The notes below the pieces were generated by a model that had not been told where the DNA came from, made no database searches, and worked only from the letters and a program-made list of their open reading frames with translations. The translations under genes were made by a program, and so were the position numbers. DNA of 64,000 nucleotides from assembly GCA_032158295.1 (NCBI GenBank), contig CM063246.1, positions 15,163,168-15,227,167 on the forward strand, read 5' to 3'. This DNA comes from Pycnopodia helianthoides (lineage: Eukaryota > Echinodermata > Asteroidea > Forcipulatida > Asteriidae). How positions within the stretch are numbered: the first letter of the stretch is position 1; each line of letters starts with the position of its first letter. Positions 53,346 to 64,000 of this stretch are shown in pieces.

Positions 53346-56300
53346 CATGTGTAGTTGTCAGCTAACTGGACTCAATGCTTAGTTTCAAACAGCTAGAAGC
53401 AGAATATTTTGTACATTCTGAGCACAAATTAGCAAGCGTATTTTGGCTGAAAAGCAGTTTCTTCTTAGCAGAAATTGTTTGTGTTCAGCAAATTGGACTA
53501 AAGGGAAAAGCTGCCCAGTGCAGAATGTCTGGCCCAGTAACAGTATCTCCAATACTATAGGGAAGTATGATTTGCAATGTCTATAATAGGCATCAGTATA
53601 ATTCAGGAAGTATAAAAGTATGTGTTAATGGATAGGCCGTGACTCAGTGGGAGCTTTTCCTACATTCAAAGTCTCATAGGTATCAGAAGCTGACAGAAAT
53701 TGTATAGAAAATGTGATAAAATTGGGTACTTTAGGATGCTAGGTGGCAGCAGACATACCTGGCAATTTTCCATTGTTGACAAAGTTCTGAGCACGCTCAC
53801 AGTTCCCAGAATAATGGATTCATGCTAAAGTGTGCTGCCACCTAGTGTTCCAAAAAGTCTCCCTTTGTAATGGTGAGTGTATGATAAGTTGACACTATCA
53901 AATTTCAAGAAATATGGTATTTTGATATGATAAATTGATGCTATCAAAGTTGTTTTGCCTTAATGAACAGATACTTCTAGACAATTTTCTAGTTGCTTAG
54001 AGTATAATTTATAACCCCCTCTTTTCTAGTTCTAGTTGTTAAAATATCATAAAAACAAATGATAATGTTTGTCTTGTATATTTGTTTTTTCAAGTTAGAG
54101 ATGTGTTTTGTTCACTATGTCCTCGTGGTGTGGTCTCTCTTGAAACAATCCAAACTTCAGTGAAAATTTCAACTTTTGGCAAACAATGCCAACATTGGCC
54201 ATCGTTTGTTAGTCGGAAAGTGTTGTGAATTCAGCAAACGGTCTAGAGGAGGTGTTAGTTTATGTCAGAAAACTTTGGACAAAAGCAGTGAAATGTCCAT
54301 GAAAATTTGACAAATCTGACCTAAACATTCCTGACACAGAAATATTTCAACACAAGAGTGTCTTTATGTTAAAGTGTACTTGTTTACAAATGTGTGGATT
54401 CAAATCAGTAATGAAAATAGCTTCTTTTTTCAGAGAAGATGACAAGACACTGACAATCAATACACAGATTAATAATAGACGATGCAAAATTAACACTAGT
54501 GTGGGTACAGAGCGTTCCGTTCCAAATTGTTAGTGTGTAACACACAGTCGTGCAATTGTTTGCTAGAGTAAAATGTGCCCAGGAATTAAAAGCACACTTG
54601 AAGAAAATGGTCTGCAGAATTAAGTTCACAGGCACCTTGATTAAGTTTTGAAATAATTTAGATAATGATTCTAGTTTGGCAAAAGAGCCCCCTTTGAAAG
54701 TGATGCTGTTCCTGTTGCATCAGTTAAGGGATAATATTGGCATTATTGTAATGTTATGGAAGATCATTTGCATAGTTGTGCATAGTTGAAACAAAAGCAG
54801 AGTTTATTTTTCAGTTATTTAGTTATGACTGTCTGTGTTAAGTCCCTCGATTTACCATATACTATTTTGTTAAGTGTTGTTATTTAGTACCGGACTATAA
54901 GTTAAACCATCTAGGGGCTGTCCAACAACAAACCATGTATATAATATGTTAAGTAGAACATGAAACTTTGCATATTTGAGTGACAATGGGTTTGAAAGCT
55001 TTGGAAAACACCATGAAATTCTGAGAGTTGTGAAAAAAATCTGAAAATGTAGGGGGAAGACACAATACTGAATATTATATTGATCAATTTATTGCTTTAG
55101 TTCTGTCAGACAGATTTAGCTGGGCATTATACAGAGGATGCTTTTAAAATATCCACTTAAAATAATGACTAGTTATGTATTGTATAAAGGGTTTTGACAT
55201 TGGGCAATTTTTTACTGGTAACTTGAAGGCATCCAACTTCACTGCATGCAAAAGGAACACCTTGGTAGAACAATGGGAGGTGTGTCTATCTGTATTATTA
55301 TTCCATTGAAAAAAAAATATGTAGAAATTGAAATTTGACCGATTTTCTCTTGTGGAGATTGTGTGGAACTGGTTGCCTGTATATCTCCTGATGTGACATG
55401 GCACTAAGGTTACACATCTGTTCAAAGTACCAGTGGGGCCATTTAAAAAAATGGTTCCTTCTTGCCTCATTTTTGCTGAAAATGTTATTTTGCGTTGTTG
55501 TAGGAGGTGATTTCATGAAAAAAGTGATATATAGAAACCAAATTGATTTAGAAATGACAACAGAATTCTATTTCTGTTTTAGAGCAAAGACTTTTATTAT
55601 GATACATTCAATAAATAAATAGTACATATATTTTTTATAACTAACGAAAAAAAGATTAACGTTTTAACCCTGACCCTGATGTTTGGTAGATTTTAGGCTT
55701 TGAGAATGACATTCCAAATTCTTTGCTGGCACACATTTTTGATTTGGTCTTAGAAAATGAGCATTCCACAAGTGAACTAGGCTTAGAATTTATTTAAAAT
55801 TAACACAAATCGTGTGACCAACATGTACAATTGAAAAGATTTCAAGCATGGGTAAAAGCAAAATTACAAACTATTAGACAATTTATGAAACTAAATAACA
55901 CATTGTATAGGACAACTCTAGAAATGGAATCAACAACGTCAGTTTGGGTGTTTTCATTGTTTGGTGCCATGTACCAAGGTTACCATACAAAGGCAAAAGT
56001 GAACAAATTTATTTCACAAGAACTGACGGCAACTTCACACAATTGTGCATTTCTCTGTAGTGGTGAATTCATACCCTTGTATTGAGTACAGTTAGGAATC
56101 TTTGTTTTCAATTAATTGTGACGTAAGGAAATCTAAAGTTGTACAAAACTATATTTCTCTGACTATGTTGGTGCTGATTTGTTTAGGATTCTTGATTCAA
56201 AGGTCAAAATTCAGCTTTATGGTTCATTTTTCAAGAGGCTTTATGAAAGAGAAAAAAAGTCTGTAACTTCACATTAACATTTAGTAAAATGCCGTTGTAT

Positions 56301-56838
56301 TTGATATCCTTCCAGTGCGAATTTTAATAACATCCTAAAACTTCCAATGACGTCACATTTAAAATATATGGGTCTGTATATTTTTGTACAGGAATTTTTT
56401 AGTTCACTCCTGATTTTTGATGATATTCAATCGAAAAGACATTGAATTTGACCTTTTGACTTAGACAAAATTTAATTTGCTGTGAAAGACTATTATAAAA
56501 TGACATTATACTCCTTTTGAGGTAGAGAATTGTAACCCCCCCCCCCCACTTTCATAAGGATTCTAGCCGTTGGAAAATGAGTGCATCACAAAACTGACTT
56601 TGACCTTGGGGACCCCTTTAAGCTATACAGAACTAGTGATACATTTTAGTGTTTGTACACAAACATAATATTCCAATCAATAAGTGGAATTTGTAATTAT
56701 ATATCATGACACTATTTTTGAATTTCCTTTAAATCAACTTGACTGGGACTGAATAGCAGACAGGCAATGGTTATTCCAAAATACAAATACTTGCATTCCT
56801 GATGCAAAGATTACACCATAAAAGAAACCTTCAATATC

Positions 56839-57038
56839 CTGGGCCCAGTTTCATAGAGCTGCTTGAGCCGAAAATATTGCTTCCCAGTTCTCTGCTTGTC
56901 AACAATAAGCAGATTACCAGTCACAAATGGTACGTGTGATATGGTAGTTTGGCTGGTAACCTTTTTTTCTGGTCAGCACAATTGTGTTGTGCTTAGCTAC
57001 TTTTTGTGTTAAAGCAGCTCTATTAAGTTGGGCCCTGG
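56839..57038. mobile_element. Foldback MITE (GGGCCCAATT family), copy 6
   Basis: CTGGGCCCAGTTTCATAGAG at the left, AAAGCAGCTCTATTAAGTTG-GGCCCTGG at the right; GATTACCAGTCACAAATGGT and GGCTGGTAACC inside. The best preserved copy in the window. Confidence 0.85.
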
Positions 57039-58203
57039 TAGTACGAGTAGCATTTATCCGAATAAACTCATTTTTTTGTAATAGATGAATTAAAAATCAT
57101 TGAATACTTAAATCATATACCAATGCACTATACCTTTTATAAATTCTTTAAGATGTTGGGAATAATCTAACCCAATAATTTCACATTTAAAAACTAATCA
57201 AATCGCAAAATGCTTCCTTCTAATGTTTTATTTGTTCATGATTATAGATATACCTATGCATGCAAAAGCCATTTGGAACTGGCTGTTTATTTTTGTATAT
57301 ACCAATGTACATAGCATTTTGATATGTTTTGCTTAATTGGAAATTTTCATTTAAGATAGGAATGAACTTTGTACAAACTCACCAGGCAGATTTTCCACAT
57401 TTTGTAAAAGTTTAAGAGAAAATGAAATACTTATGCAAGTAGTAGCTCAAGTTGCTTGCTATTGTTTAATCATTAAACCTTTTCTTAGAAAGAGTTATCT
57501 TGGGATATATAAAAGAGATAGCTTCATCTAATAATAATATATAGCTTAGAAATATATATACATATATATATATTTTGCATAAAGATCAAGTCATCTCCAG
57601 TTGTAACAGTACTTGAATGTCAAAATTTTCATCTTTCTACTCCAAGTGTTACCTTTTTTTCTACATTTATGTTAAATCCACAATTGTGAGAATGAACAGC
57701 TGGAAAAAATAACTTAAGTTGTGAATACAAAATAATGAATTGATAAATGAAAGGCATAACTAATAACAATTACTGACTACTTTATGATAATCAGTTGAAG
57801 ATTTTTTGGCATCAAAATGTTTATGAGGTCATTGATCGGCTGCCTCCAAAACAAGTAATTTTGTGTCACATCTTAATGTTTTCTTGATGACTGCAAATGA
57901 CCAAATGCTAACAAATTGAGTAAAACAAATGTGTGGATAGGATCTGTGATGATTTACAAATAGTATAATACTGCAGAGTAGAATACTGTGAAGTATAGAA
58001 TGTCAGGATGATTTTGAATATTGGTTTTGTTGTTTGTTTACTAGTGGTAGACACTAATCCAATATGGGTTTTGTTGGATGTGTATGTGGGGAAGCTTTAA
58101 TGTGACACATAACTTCATTTGAAATTTTGAGAAATCTTAAAATGTTTAATGTTAACCTGGGTCTTGTATGACAACCTTTGAATACGTTGCATTCTCACAC
58201 AGT

Positions 58204-58558
58204 TTAAAGACACTGGACACCTTTGGTAATTGTCAAAGACCAGTCTTCTTACTTGGTGTATCTCAACATATGCACAAAATAACAAACCTGTGAAAATTTG
58301 AACTCAATTGGTCGTCGAAGTTGCGAGATAATAATGGAAGAAAAAACACCCTTGTCCATGTTGTCACGCGTGAGGTCTCAAAATCAATTCAAATATTTTA
58401 CTGAGAAATTACTTCTTTCTCAAAAACTACGTTACTTCAGAGGGAGCCGTTTCTCACAATGTTTTATACTATCAGTAGCTCTCCATTGCTCGTTACCAAG
58501 TAAGTTTTTATGCTAACAATTATTTTGAGTAATTACCAATAGTGTCCAGTGCCTTTAA
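58204..58558. mobile_element. TTAA-flanked MITE, copy 3
   Basis: TTAAAGACACTGGACACCTT at the left, AATAGTGTCCAGTGCCTTTAA-type right end. Body with AACAAACCTGTGAAAATTTG and TTGGTCGTCGAAG, like 27640. Its right TTAA (58555-58558) is also the left TTAA of the next element. Confidence 0.85.
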
Positions 58559-58949
58559 AGGAACATTACAGAATTGGTTTTTGCTAACGAAACAGTTGCT
58601 GGCAGTGTGAGCACTTTATGTAATCCACCATATACATAAACTGACAAACCTGTAGAAATTTGAGATCGATCGGCCTTCTGGGTCACGAGAAAATAGTGAA
58701 AAACCGATTACACATTTGCATGAAATCATATAGATTCAATAAATGAATAAAACGCTCACTGAGCGATAAACTCCAATCGGAAAATTAGTTTATTCATTTC
58801 TCATCAAATATGGCATTTCAGACAGAAATATTTAAAGTGATGTTTTCTACTATCATCATCATTAGACTGTGTAAGTTTTATGTAAATCTGTGATCAAAAA
58901 GTATATTTTACAATTTTTTTTTCTTACCAATTCTGTAACGTTCCTTTAA
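58555..58949. mobile_element. TTAA-flanked MITE, copy 4
   Basis: TTAAAGGAACATTACAGAAT at the left and ATTCTGTAACGTTCCTTTAA at the right. Close copy of 10510-10875, with an extra GTTTTTGCTAACGAAACAGT near the left end. Confidence 0.87.
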
Positions 58950-61900
58950 CTGCATTCAATTTCGTTTTACCAAATGTATGGGCCCTTATAGCAGCAATAC
59001 CCCCCGAAGTGTTACGAATCCTTATGCAAAGAAGGCAGGGTGCTGATTTATATTTTATTATGCATAGTTGTTAATTAACACCACTAACTCGATCAACTGA
59101 GCAAATATATTATTATACATACAGTTACAATGAAGGAAAGCACCATATATATATTTTTTTCTCCTTTAAAAATATTTTTTTTTTACAAAACGTTGAGATC
59201 ATATTTATGTACAGTAAGAGGCATAAAATGGTAAGGTAACTCGATCAATCTTAGATTAGTTATTTATTCTATCATTTTGGTTGGCAAAGATCATTTGTAG
59301 CATTTTGTATTCTATATTTTTGTCTTGGTATTATAAGAGGACTGTTCTTTCATATGTTGTAATATCTTTCATTTAATTATTCTTATTTCATTAGTATAAT
59401 CAACATATAAAATAGTATATTGTTTGTGAGATTGTTTGAACAAACAAAAAATTCTCAGCATTTTTTTTTTATGAATCAACATATATTTTCTTTATTTTAT
59501 TGTAAAAATTCTTTAGTATAATTATTCCAGTAGGTGTTATTTCTTAGTCTAGTTTTTATTCCATTTGCATTAACTGTCAATACTCAGAAAAGAACATTTA
59601 TAAAAACTTTATTTTCTTTTAGCGTACCTAACTGCATGTAAAATGTTTTGAAAGGTTAAAAAAATGATATTTAATTAATTAAGCAAGTAGTTATGTTGAG
59701 GTTAATTGTGAAGATTTTCTTCCTGTAATGGTATGATACGTCATTGTTTTTTGGGGGAAGAGCAAATACATTTATTTCCACCAGTTTTCAAGAAACACTA
59801 CATTACAACAAACCTATACAAATTTCCCCGTATTTGGGTTGCTCAGTAATAATTGTTTTGTCTGGGATTGTTTGTACATTCATATGCGCTAATTTTGATT
59901 TACGAACCAAAATAAGAAAATAAATACTGTAGACAGAAATATTTCTCTCTAGCTTTTGAAGTTTAAGCTTTGAGATAAAAAAAAACGTTCATAAGTTGAT
60001 CCATGTTTATCTTTTCTGTATTATCTTTATTGTACTTTGTTGTACCCTCATGCAGGATTCTTGGTCATTTCATCTTTAACAATAAAATGAGTTAACTCGT
60101 ACCCGACCACGAACAGATGGTTTATAAAACATATTGTCAAGACTTCTTCATTTGAATCAATCTAGCTATCTATAATACACAAGAGTAAGGATATCATTTG
60201 CATTGAACTTTTGACTTATTTGCGTTGTGTTTAGGTGTTTGTTGTTTAACTCCCAGAATGTCTTTCTGATGGAGCTCTCTTGCTGTCGAACTTAAGGCCT
60301 ATTCCTAATTTAATTCAAACCACATCTAGTAATACGCCTGTGACGCTTTGACTTTATTCATCAAAAGAAGTGGCATATTTTAGATTAGATCAAAGGTTAT
60401 AGGATTAAATCATGTTGGCTGAAATTTAAAATAATCCACAATAGACCTCATGCATTGACGTCATCAAGATAGGTAAACCAATGATGAAACAACGGAAACG
60501 CCAACATTTTTACGCGCGAGCACAGCATTAGCCAATGAACAGCCTCTTGTTGACCTCCAGGCGAGGGCGCCCTACTCAAATGACGTCATGTGCATAAGAT
60601 CTTTTATTTAATTACAAAACCTCCTATTAACTATAATATTTGTTGTCATTTTAGAATTACTGATATTTTTTCTTCTTCTCACATCTATACATTTTGTAAC
60701 AAACTTCTATTTTTGTACAATGTGTAAAAACGAATTCAGAACATGATTGGTAAACACCACAGAGAACTCTTTGTTACGACCCTAAATTGCAAAGGTTAAA
60801 TCAATATTCAAAGGTTCACCGAATTTAATAGAATCACCCAACACCTTGAGAAAAAAAAAAAAACATATAAAATGATTACTGAGAAAGTGCCAAAACAAAA
60901 GAGTTCTGTAGAAAAAAATGGAAAAAATAAATAATAAAAAACAATTTTAACCTTCGTAAATACCTATACATTTTGTGGAATTTCCAAAGGTCACTTTTAT
61001 TATTGGCCTGAATTTCTTCAAAATTAAATACTTTGATCGAATGTTCTCTCCCAAAGCCCAACGATACACCATTCTCTTCGTGCTCATCATTTGTTAGAAC
61101 ATCAATGAAAGAACCTGTATAGTTTAATCCTCCATAAAATGACACCTTGGGCCGAGAAGACCAGATTTGTGCTTAACTTCTTGAGGTCTTTACTTTATTG
61201 GAGATAATGAATTTCTCTAATTTGTCCTTAATGTTAGATGTAATCTGTTAGGAATTACTTTCCTGTCTTATGTTGTTGAATAAACAATGGTCTGATATTT
61301 ACAAAATATTAAAATGATTTCTTAAATTTACAGGCGGGTGTTTTAGGTGGTGAATCCTGAGATGCAAAAAACTTTAAATTTTAAGGTAGAAAAGGAATTT
61401 ATTAGCAATTTAAATATAAAGGTGACATAAAGTTTGTAGCATTGCTGCAGATCTGTGTCCTTAGTTAATTTTACAAGAATGCCCCATTTGGTTTGATATA
61501 TTTTTTGACTGTATTTTTAAATATTCCTATTATTCTTGTATACTTTTTTTTGTATTGATAAATTTGGGATGAAGTTGATAAGGAAAATAATAAACTAATT
61601 ATTATTATCAAGATAAACTAAAACAAAAATCCAAGGTGCTGGGGGTCAGAGAATTGTTCTTTTAAAAACAGTCTAGTTATTTACGCTGTTTTTGTTTTTA
61701 CATGTTTTAGCTTTTTTGTTTATATTCACCTGTTGAAAATGTTTTATGAATCTGATAATATTTTCTTTATTTCTTTCGAAATTTCTATTTGTTCTTTTTT
61801 TCTGAAGTTTGATATGTGTACTTTAATGTTCATTTGTTTGTTGGTGTCTTGGCTTTCTTTGAAAAAGAAAAGAAAAAACAATAGCTTGATATACTTGCTA

Positions 61901-62896
61901 GCTCATTCTAATTCCGAACCTCCATTTGGTGTATTTTTTAGAATGAGTAAATTACTCCCCTTGCATTTGTTTTCAAGAAACACCTTACAACCGACTTGAG
62001 AAAATGTAATCAAGTTTGGTGGTCATGTTTTAAAGAACTCTTAATTTGTTCAGATATTTTGTTCGTTGGGGTTATTCAGATCGCGGTAGTCAAAACAATC
62101 AACAATTTCATGATTGGCCTAGTACTTGTATGAACTTTATCACAGGGATATTTTAGATTGAAACTGAAAGTGTTTTGTTTTTGACAAGAAGAAGATATAC
62201 CCCCCAAAACCATTTGAACAACGTATAGATATCTTTTATAAAGAATAGACAAACGGGACAACAATTATGCACGACTGTCTTTTCTGTTGGCCGAAATGTT
62301 TAGACCATCACATAAGTAACTTGTTTCTCAAAGTAAGAGGCCTAACTCAAAGTAAGAGGCCTAAACCACTGTAGACAATCGGTAATGGCTTACTTTGACG
62401 CTGAACACACGAAGAAGAAATATCAGCTCATGTGGCGATTGTGTTTAAAAAGGCATTCATCAGATCAGGCACTGCTTACCGCTGGAATTCAGTGCTTACA
62501 GCTTTAGAATTGTGTGCTTTATTGGCACTGTAAGCGAAGAATTCCGCAGTAGGCAGAGCCATGAAGACAGCTGTGTTTAGAAAGGGACTATTGCGTGGAG
62601 TGCGTGTCAGAAAATGTGTTTGAATCAAAATACGGTAGTCATGTATTGACCTCTGGTGGAGAATATTGAAGCTGAATAGATATTTTGTTACAGTGGACAT
62701 TTCAGGAGTTTTAGCTTATTCAATAATAGGAGAACACGCAGTTTACTTGAACTTCACGATTCTTGTCTGCGACAAGAACGAGTGCCACATGTACACCCGG
62801 ATCGCAGACAAGTGGTCAAATTTTAAAATGGCTCCCGCAACGTGGTGGCAAATCTTGACTAAAATCTCCAACCATCGATTTGGTTTGAAGACAAAA
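58950..62896. other. Intergenic, no gene recognised
   Basis: AT-rich with T and A runs. A MITE lies at 60442. CTCAAAGTAAGAGGCCTAA is duplicated at 62327-62365. Frames at 60876-61145 and 61733-61999 have no recognisable domain. The last 250 bases may be the 5' UTR or promoter of the CAP gene; no TATA box is certain. Confidence 0.45.
60442..60603. mobile_element. MITE with TGACGTCA-bearing inverted ends, copy 2
   Basis: AGACCTCATGCATTGACGTC at the left, ATGACGTCATGTGCATAAGA at the right, with CAGGCGAGGGCGCCCTACTC inside. Both ends carry a complete TGACGTCA. Confidence 0.8.
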
Positions 62897-63190
62897 ATGG
62901 TTGCCGTCTTTTTAGGAAAGGTCTTACTGCTTCTCTCCATTTTAAAATTCGTTTTTGTAGACCAATATCATAACCCTGCTGTCCATTTCTTGGTGGTTGG
63001 AGCACCGATCATGTCGGTTGTAGGATGGCAGACCATGGCATCAGCGCAAACGACCGGGGAAGCTACCACGTCAGGGCTGGTCTACTACGGGCCGTTACCA
63101 TTCGATGAAGCAGGTATCGCTGACCTCCTGCGAGCACATAATACGGGAAGATCCGAGGTGGACCCGCCCTCGACCAATATGAACAAAGTG
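62897..63190 (+). CDS. First coding exon of a CAP-superfamily secreted protein (partial)
   Basis: CAP (CRISP, antigen 5, PR-1) proteins are usually secreted and include CRISPs, GLIPRs and peptidase inhibitors PI15/PI16. Ninety-eight codons end at donor GTAAAT in phase 0. ADLLRAHNTGRSEVDPPSTN matches the first helix of a CAP domain (L-x-x-H-N-x-x-R-x-x-V-x-P-P-A-x-N-M), which includes the first active-site-like His. The start at 62897 (AAAATGG context) gives a hydrophobic N-terminus (VLLLLSILKFVFV) fitting a signal peptide or anchor. An in-frame ATG at 62828 (AAAATGG) and one at 62666 are possible earlier starts. The other CAP motifs must be in exons beyond the window. Confidence 0.75.
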
Positions 63191-64000
63191 GTAAATTATC
63201 TTTCATGATTTCTCTTTTAAGCCATGGCAATTATAGTTTCATGATAAATATTAGGGTTCGTTAATTATTGACTTTAAACGTTAAAAAAGAATGAAGCAGA
63301 CTTTTATCGTGCATGCTGTCAAGACCATCGTAGACCGAAATGACTTTGATGTAATTAATTCAAAGTGCATTTTCATCATTGTAAATACTTCGTAAATCTT
63401 CTATGACAGATGATGGTATATAACATTTCATCTTAAAAAAATCTATAAGTGCTTTTTAGCAGCAGATGAATGTTATTATGAGTCTTTTAAAATTGGGGGG
63501 CGGGCGCCAACAGAGGATGGCTGATGTGAGGGGGGGGCAAGAGGGGAGGGGCAAGAGGGGAGGGGCAAAAAGGGGAGGGGAAAAAGGGGAGGGGCAAGAG
63601 GTGGAGGGAAAGAGGGGAGGGGAAAGAGGGGGAGGGAGCAAGAGGGGAAGGGGGAAAGCTTAAATTTAAGGTGAAGGGCAACATTGACCTTTAATGTGAT
63701 TTTGTCCTGCTAAAAAAGCATTGACTTATCAAAATGATGGACTTACAAGGTCTTACACCAGTGCTATTCTTAAGCTGGGTTAAGCGGACATTATTGCATT
63801 AATGTGTGTGCAATGGTTTGGGGTTAAATTCAATTTCATCCATCGGGAACAAATTGAGGTGGAAATTTGTGGGGAAAGTGGGGGGGGGGGGTGGATGGCA
63901 AAGAAAGTTACCGGCGGAGCATTGAAACCCAGTATCGCTGCTGAGTGTGGATCGGATATGGCATTTTTGCCTCAAGGTTTTGTTTCTAAAAAAATATTTA
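63191..64000. other. Intron of the CAP gene with purine-rich repeat
   Basis: Begins after the donor at 63191. At 63528-63658 an imperfect array of GAGGGGAGGGGCAA units is almost pure purine, with many G4 runs and quadruplex potential. A further G-run is at 63882-63891. No exon seen. Confidence 0.7.

Larger units (their letters stand above)
53066..60086 (+). other. Likely CARMIL 3' untranslated region and downstream sequence
   Basis: No convincing frames. T-rich, with candidate polyadenylation signals AATAAA at 55610 and 60081, neither confirmed. Contains MITEs at 53172, 56839, 58204 and 58555 and possibly a diverged hAT-like copy at 54170-54580. Where the transcript ends cannot be told from sequence alone. 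Confidence 0.4.

Overview
This is a eukaryotic, intron-rich, AT-rich animal window. I think it is an echinoderm, most likely a sea star. The evidence is a deuterostome-like CARMIL gene with phase-consistent GT-AG introns, plus dense tRNA-derived SINEs, TTAA-flanked MITEs and a foldback element with GGGCCCAATTTCATAGAGCTGCTT-like ends, which I remember from sea star and sea urchin genomes. The species call rests on memory and was not searched.

The main gene is on the + strand from 12152 to 53065. It is a CARMIL-family gene (capping protein, Arp2/3 and myosin I linker; leucine-rich repeat protein). I can place 31 coding exons whose phases all join and whose lengths sum to 5172 bases (1723 codons plus stop). 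They encode, in order, the rest of an N-terminal PH-like domain, a leucine-rich repeat solenoid, a helical dimerisation region and a long, disordered, basic and proline-rich tail that in relatives binds actin capping protein and membrane. The first roughly 45 codons, including the start codon, were not found and are probably upstream of the window or in a small missed exon. The 3' untranslated region starts at 53066; its end is unresolved.

Bases 1-12151 hold a broken non-LTR reverse transcriptase (216-2068, itself hit by a MITE), a 33-bp minisatellite, a SINE, a TTAA-flanked MITE and otherwise unassigned sequence. Introns of the CARMIL gene carry most of the accessory content: minisatellites with 24-bp, 17-bp and 14-bp units (two with higher-order structure), six foldback MITE copies, tRNA-Leu-like and other SINEs, hAT-like and piggyBac-like terminal-inverted-repeat elements, and a 116-bp triplication that copies the end of one exon together with its splice donor. 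Downstream (53066-62896) there is no convincing coding sequence, only likely UTR or intergenic DNA with several MITEs, including two that share one TTAA.

At the right edge, 62897-63190 looks like the first coding exon of a CAP-superfamily (CRISP/GLIPR/PI15-like) secreted protein on the + strand. Its remaining exons lie outside the window.

I see no clear, self-contained new biological system. The points most worth following are the exon-donor triplication, the in-frame fusion of a retroelement tail with a 24-bp minisatellite, hammerhead-ribozyme-like cores inside a foldback MITE family, paired TTAA elements, CRE-palindrome-bearing terminal repeats, and the unusual CARMIL tail.
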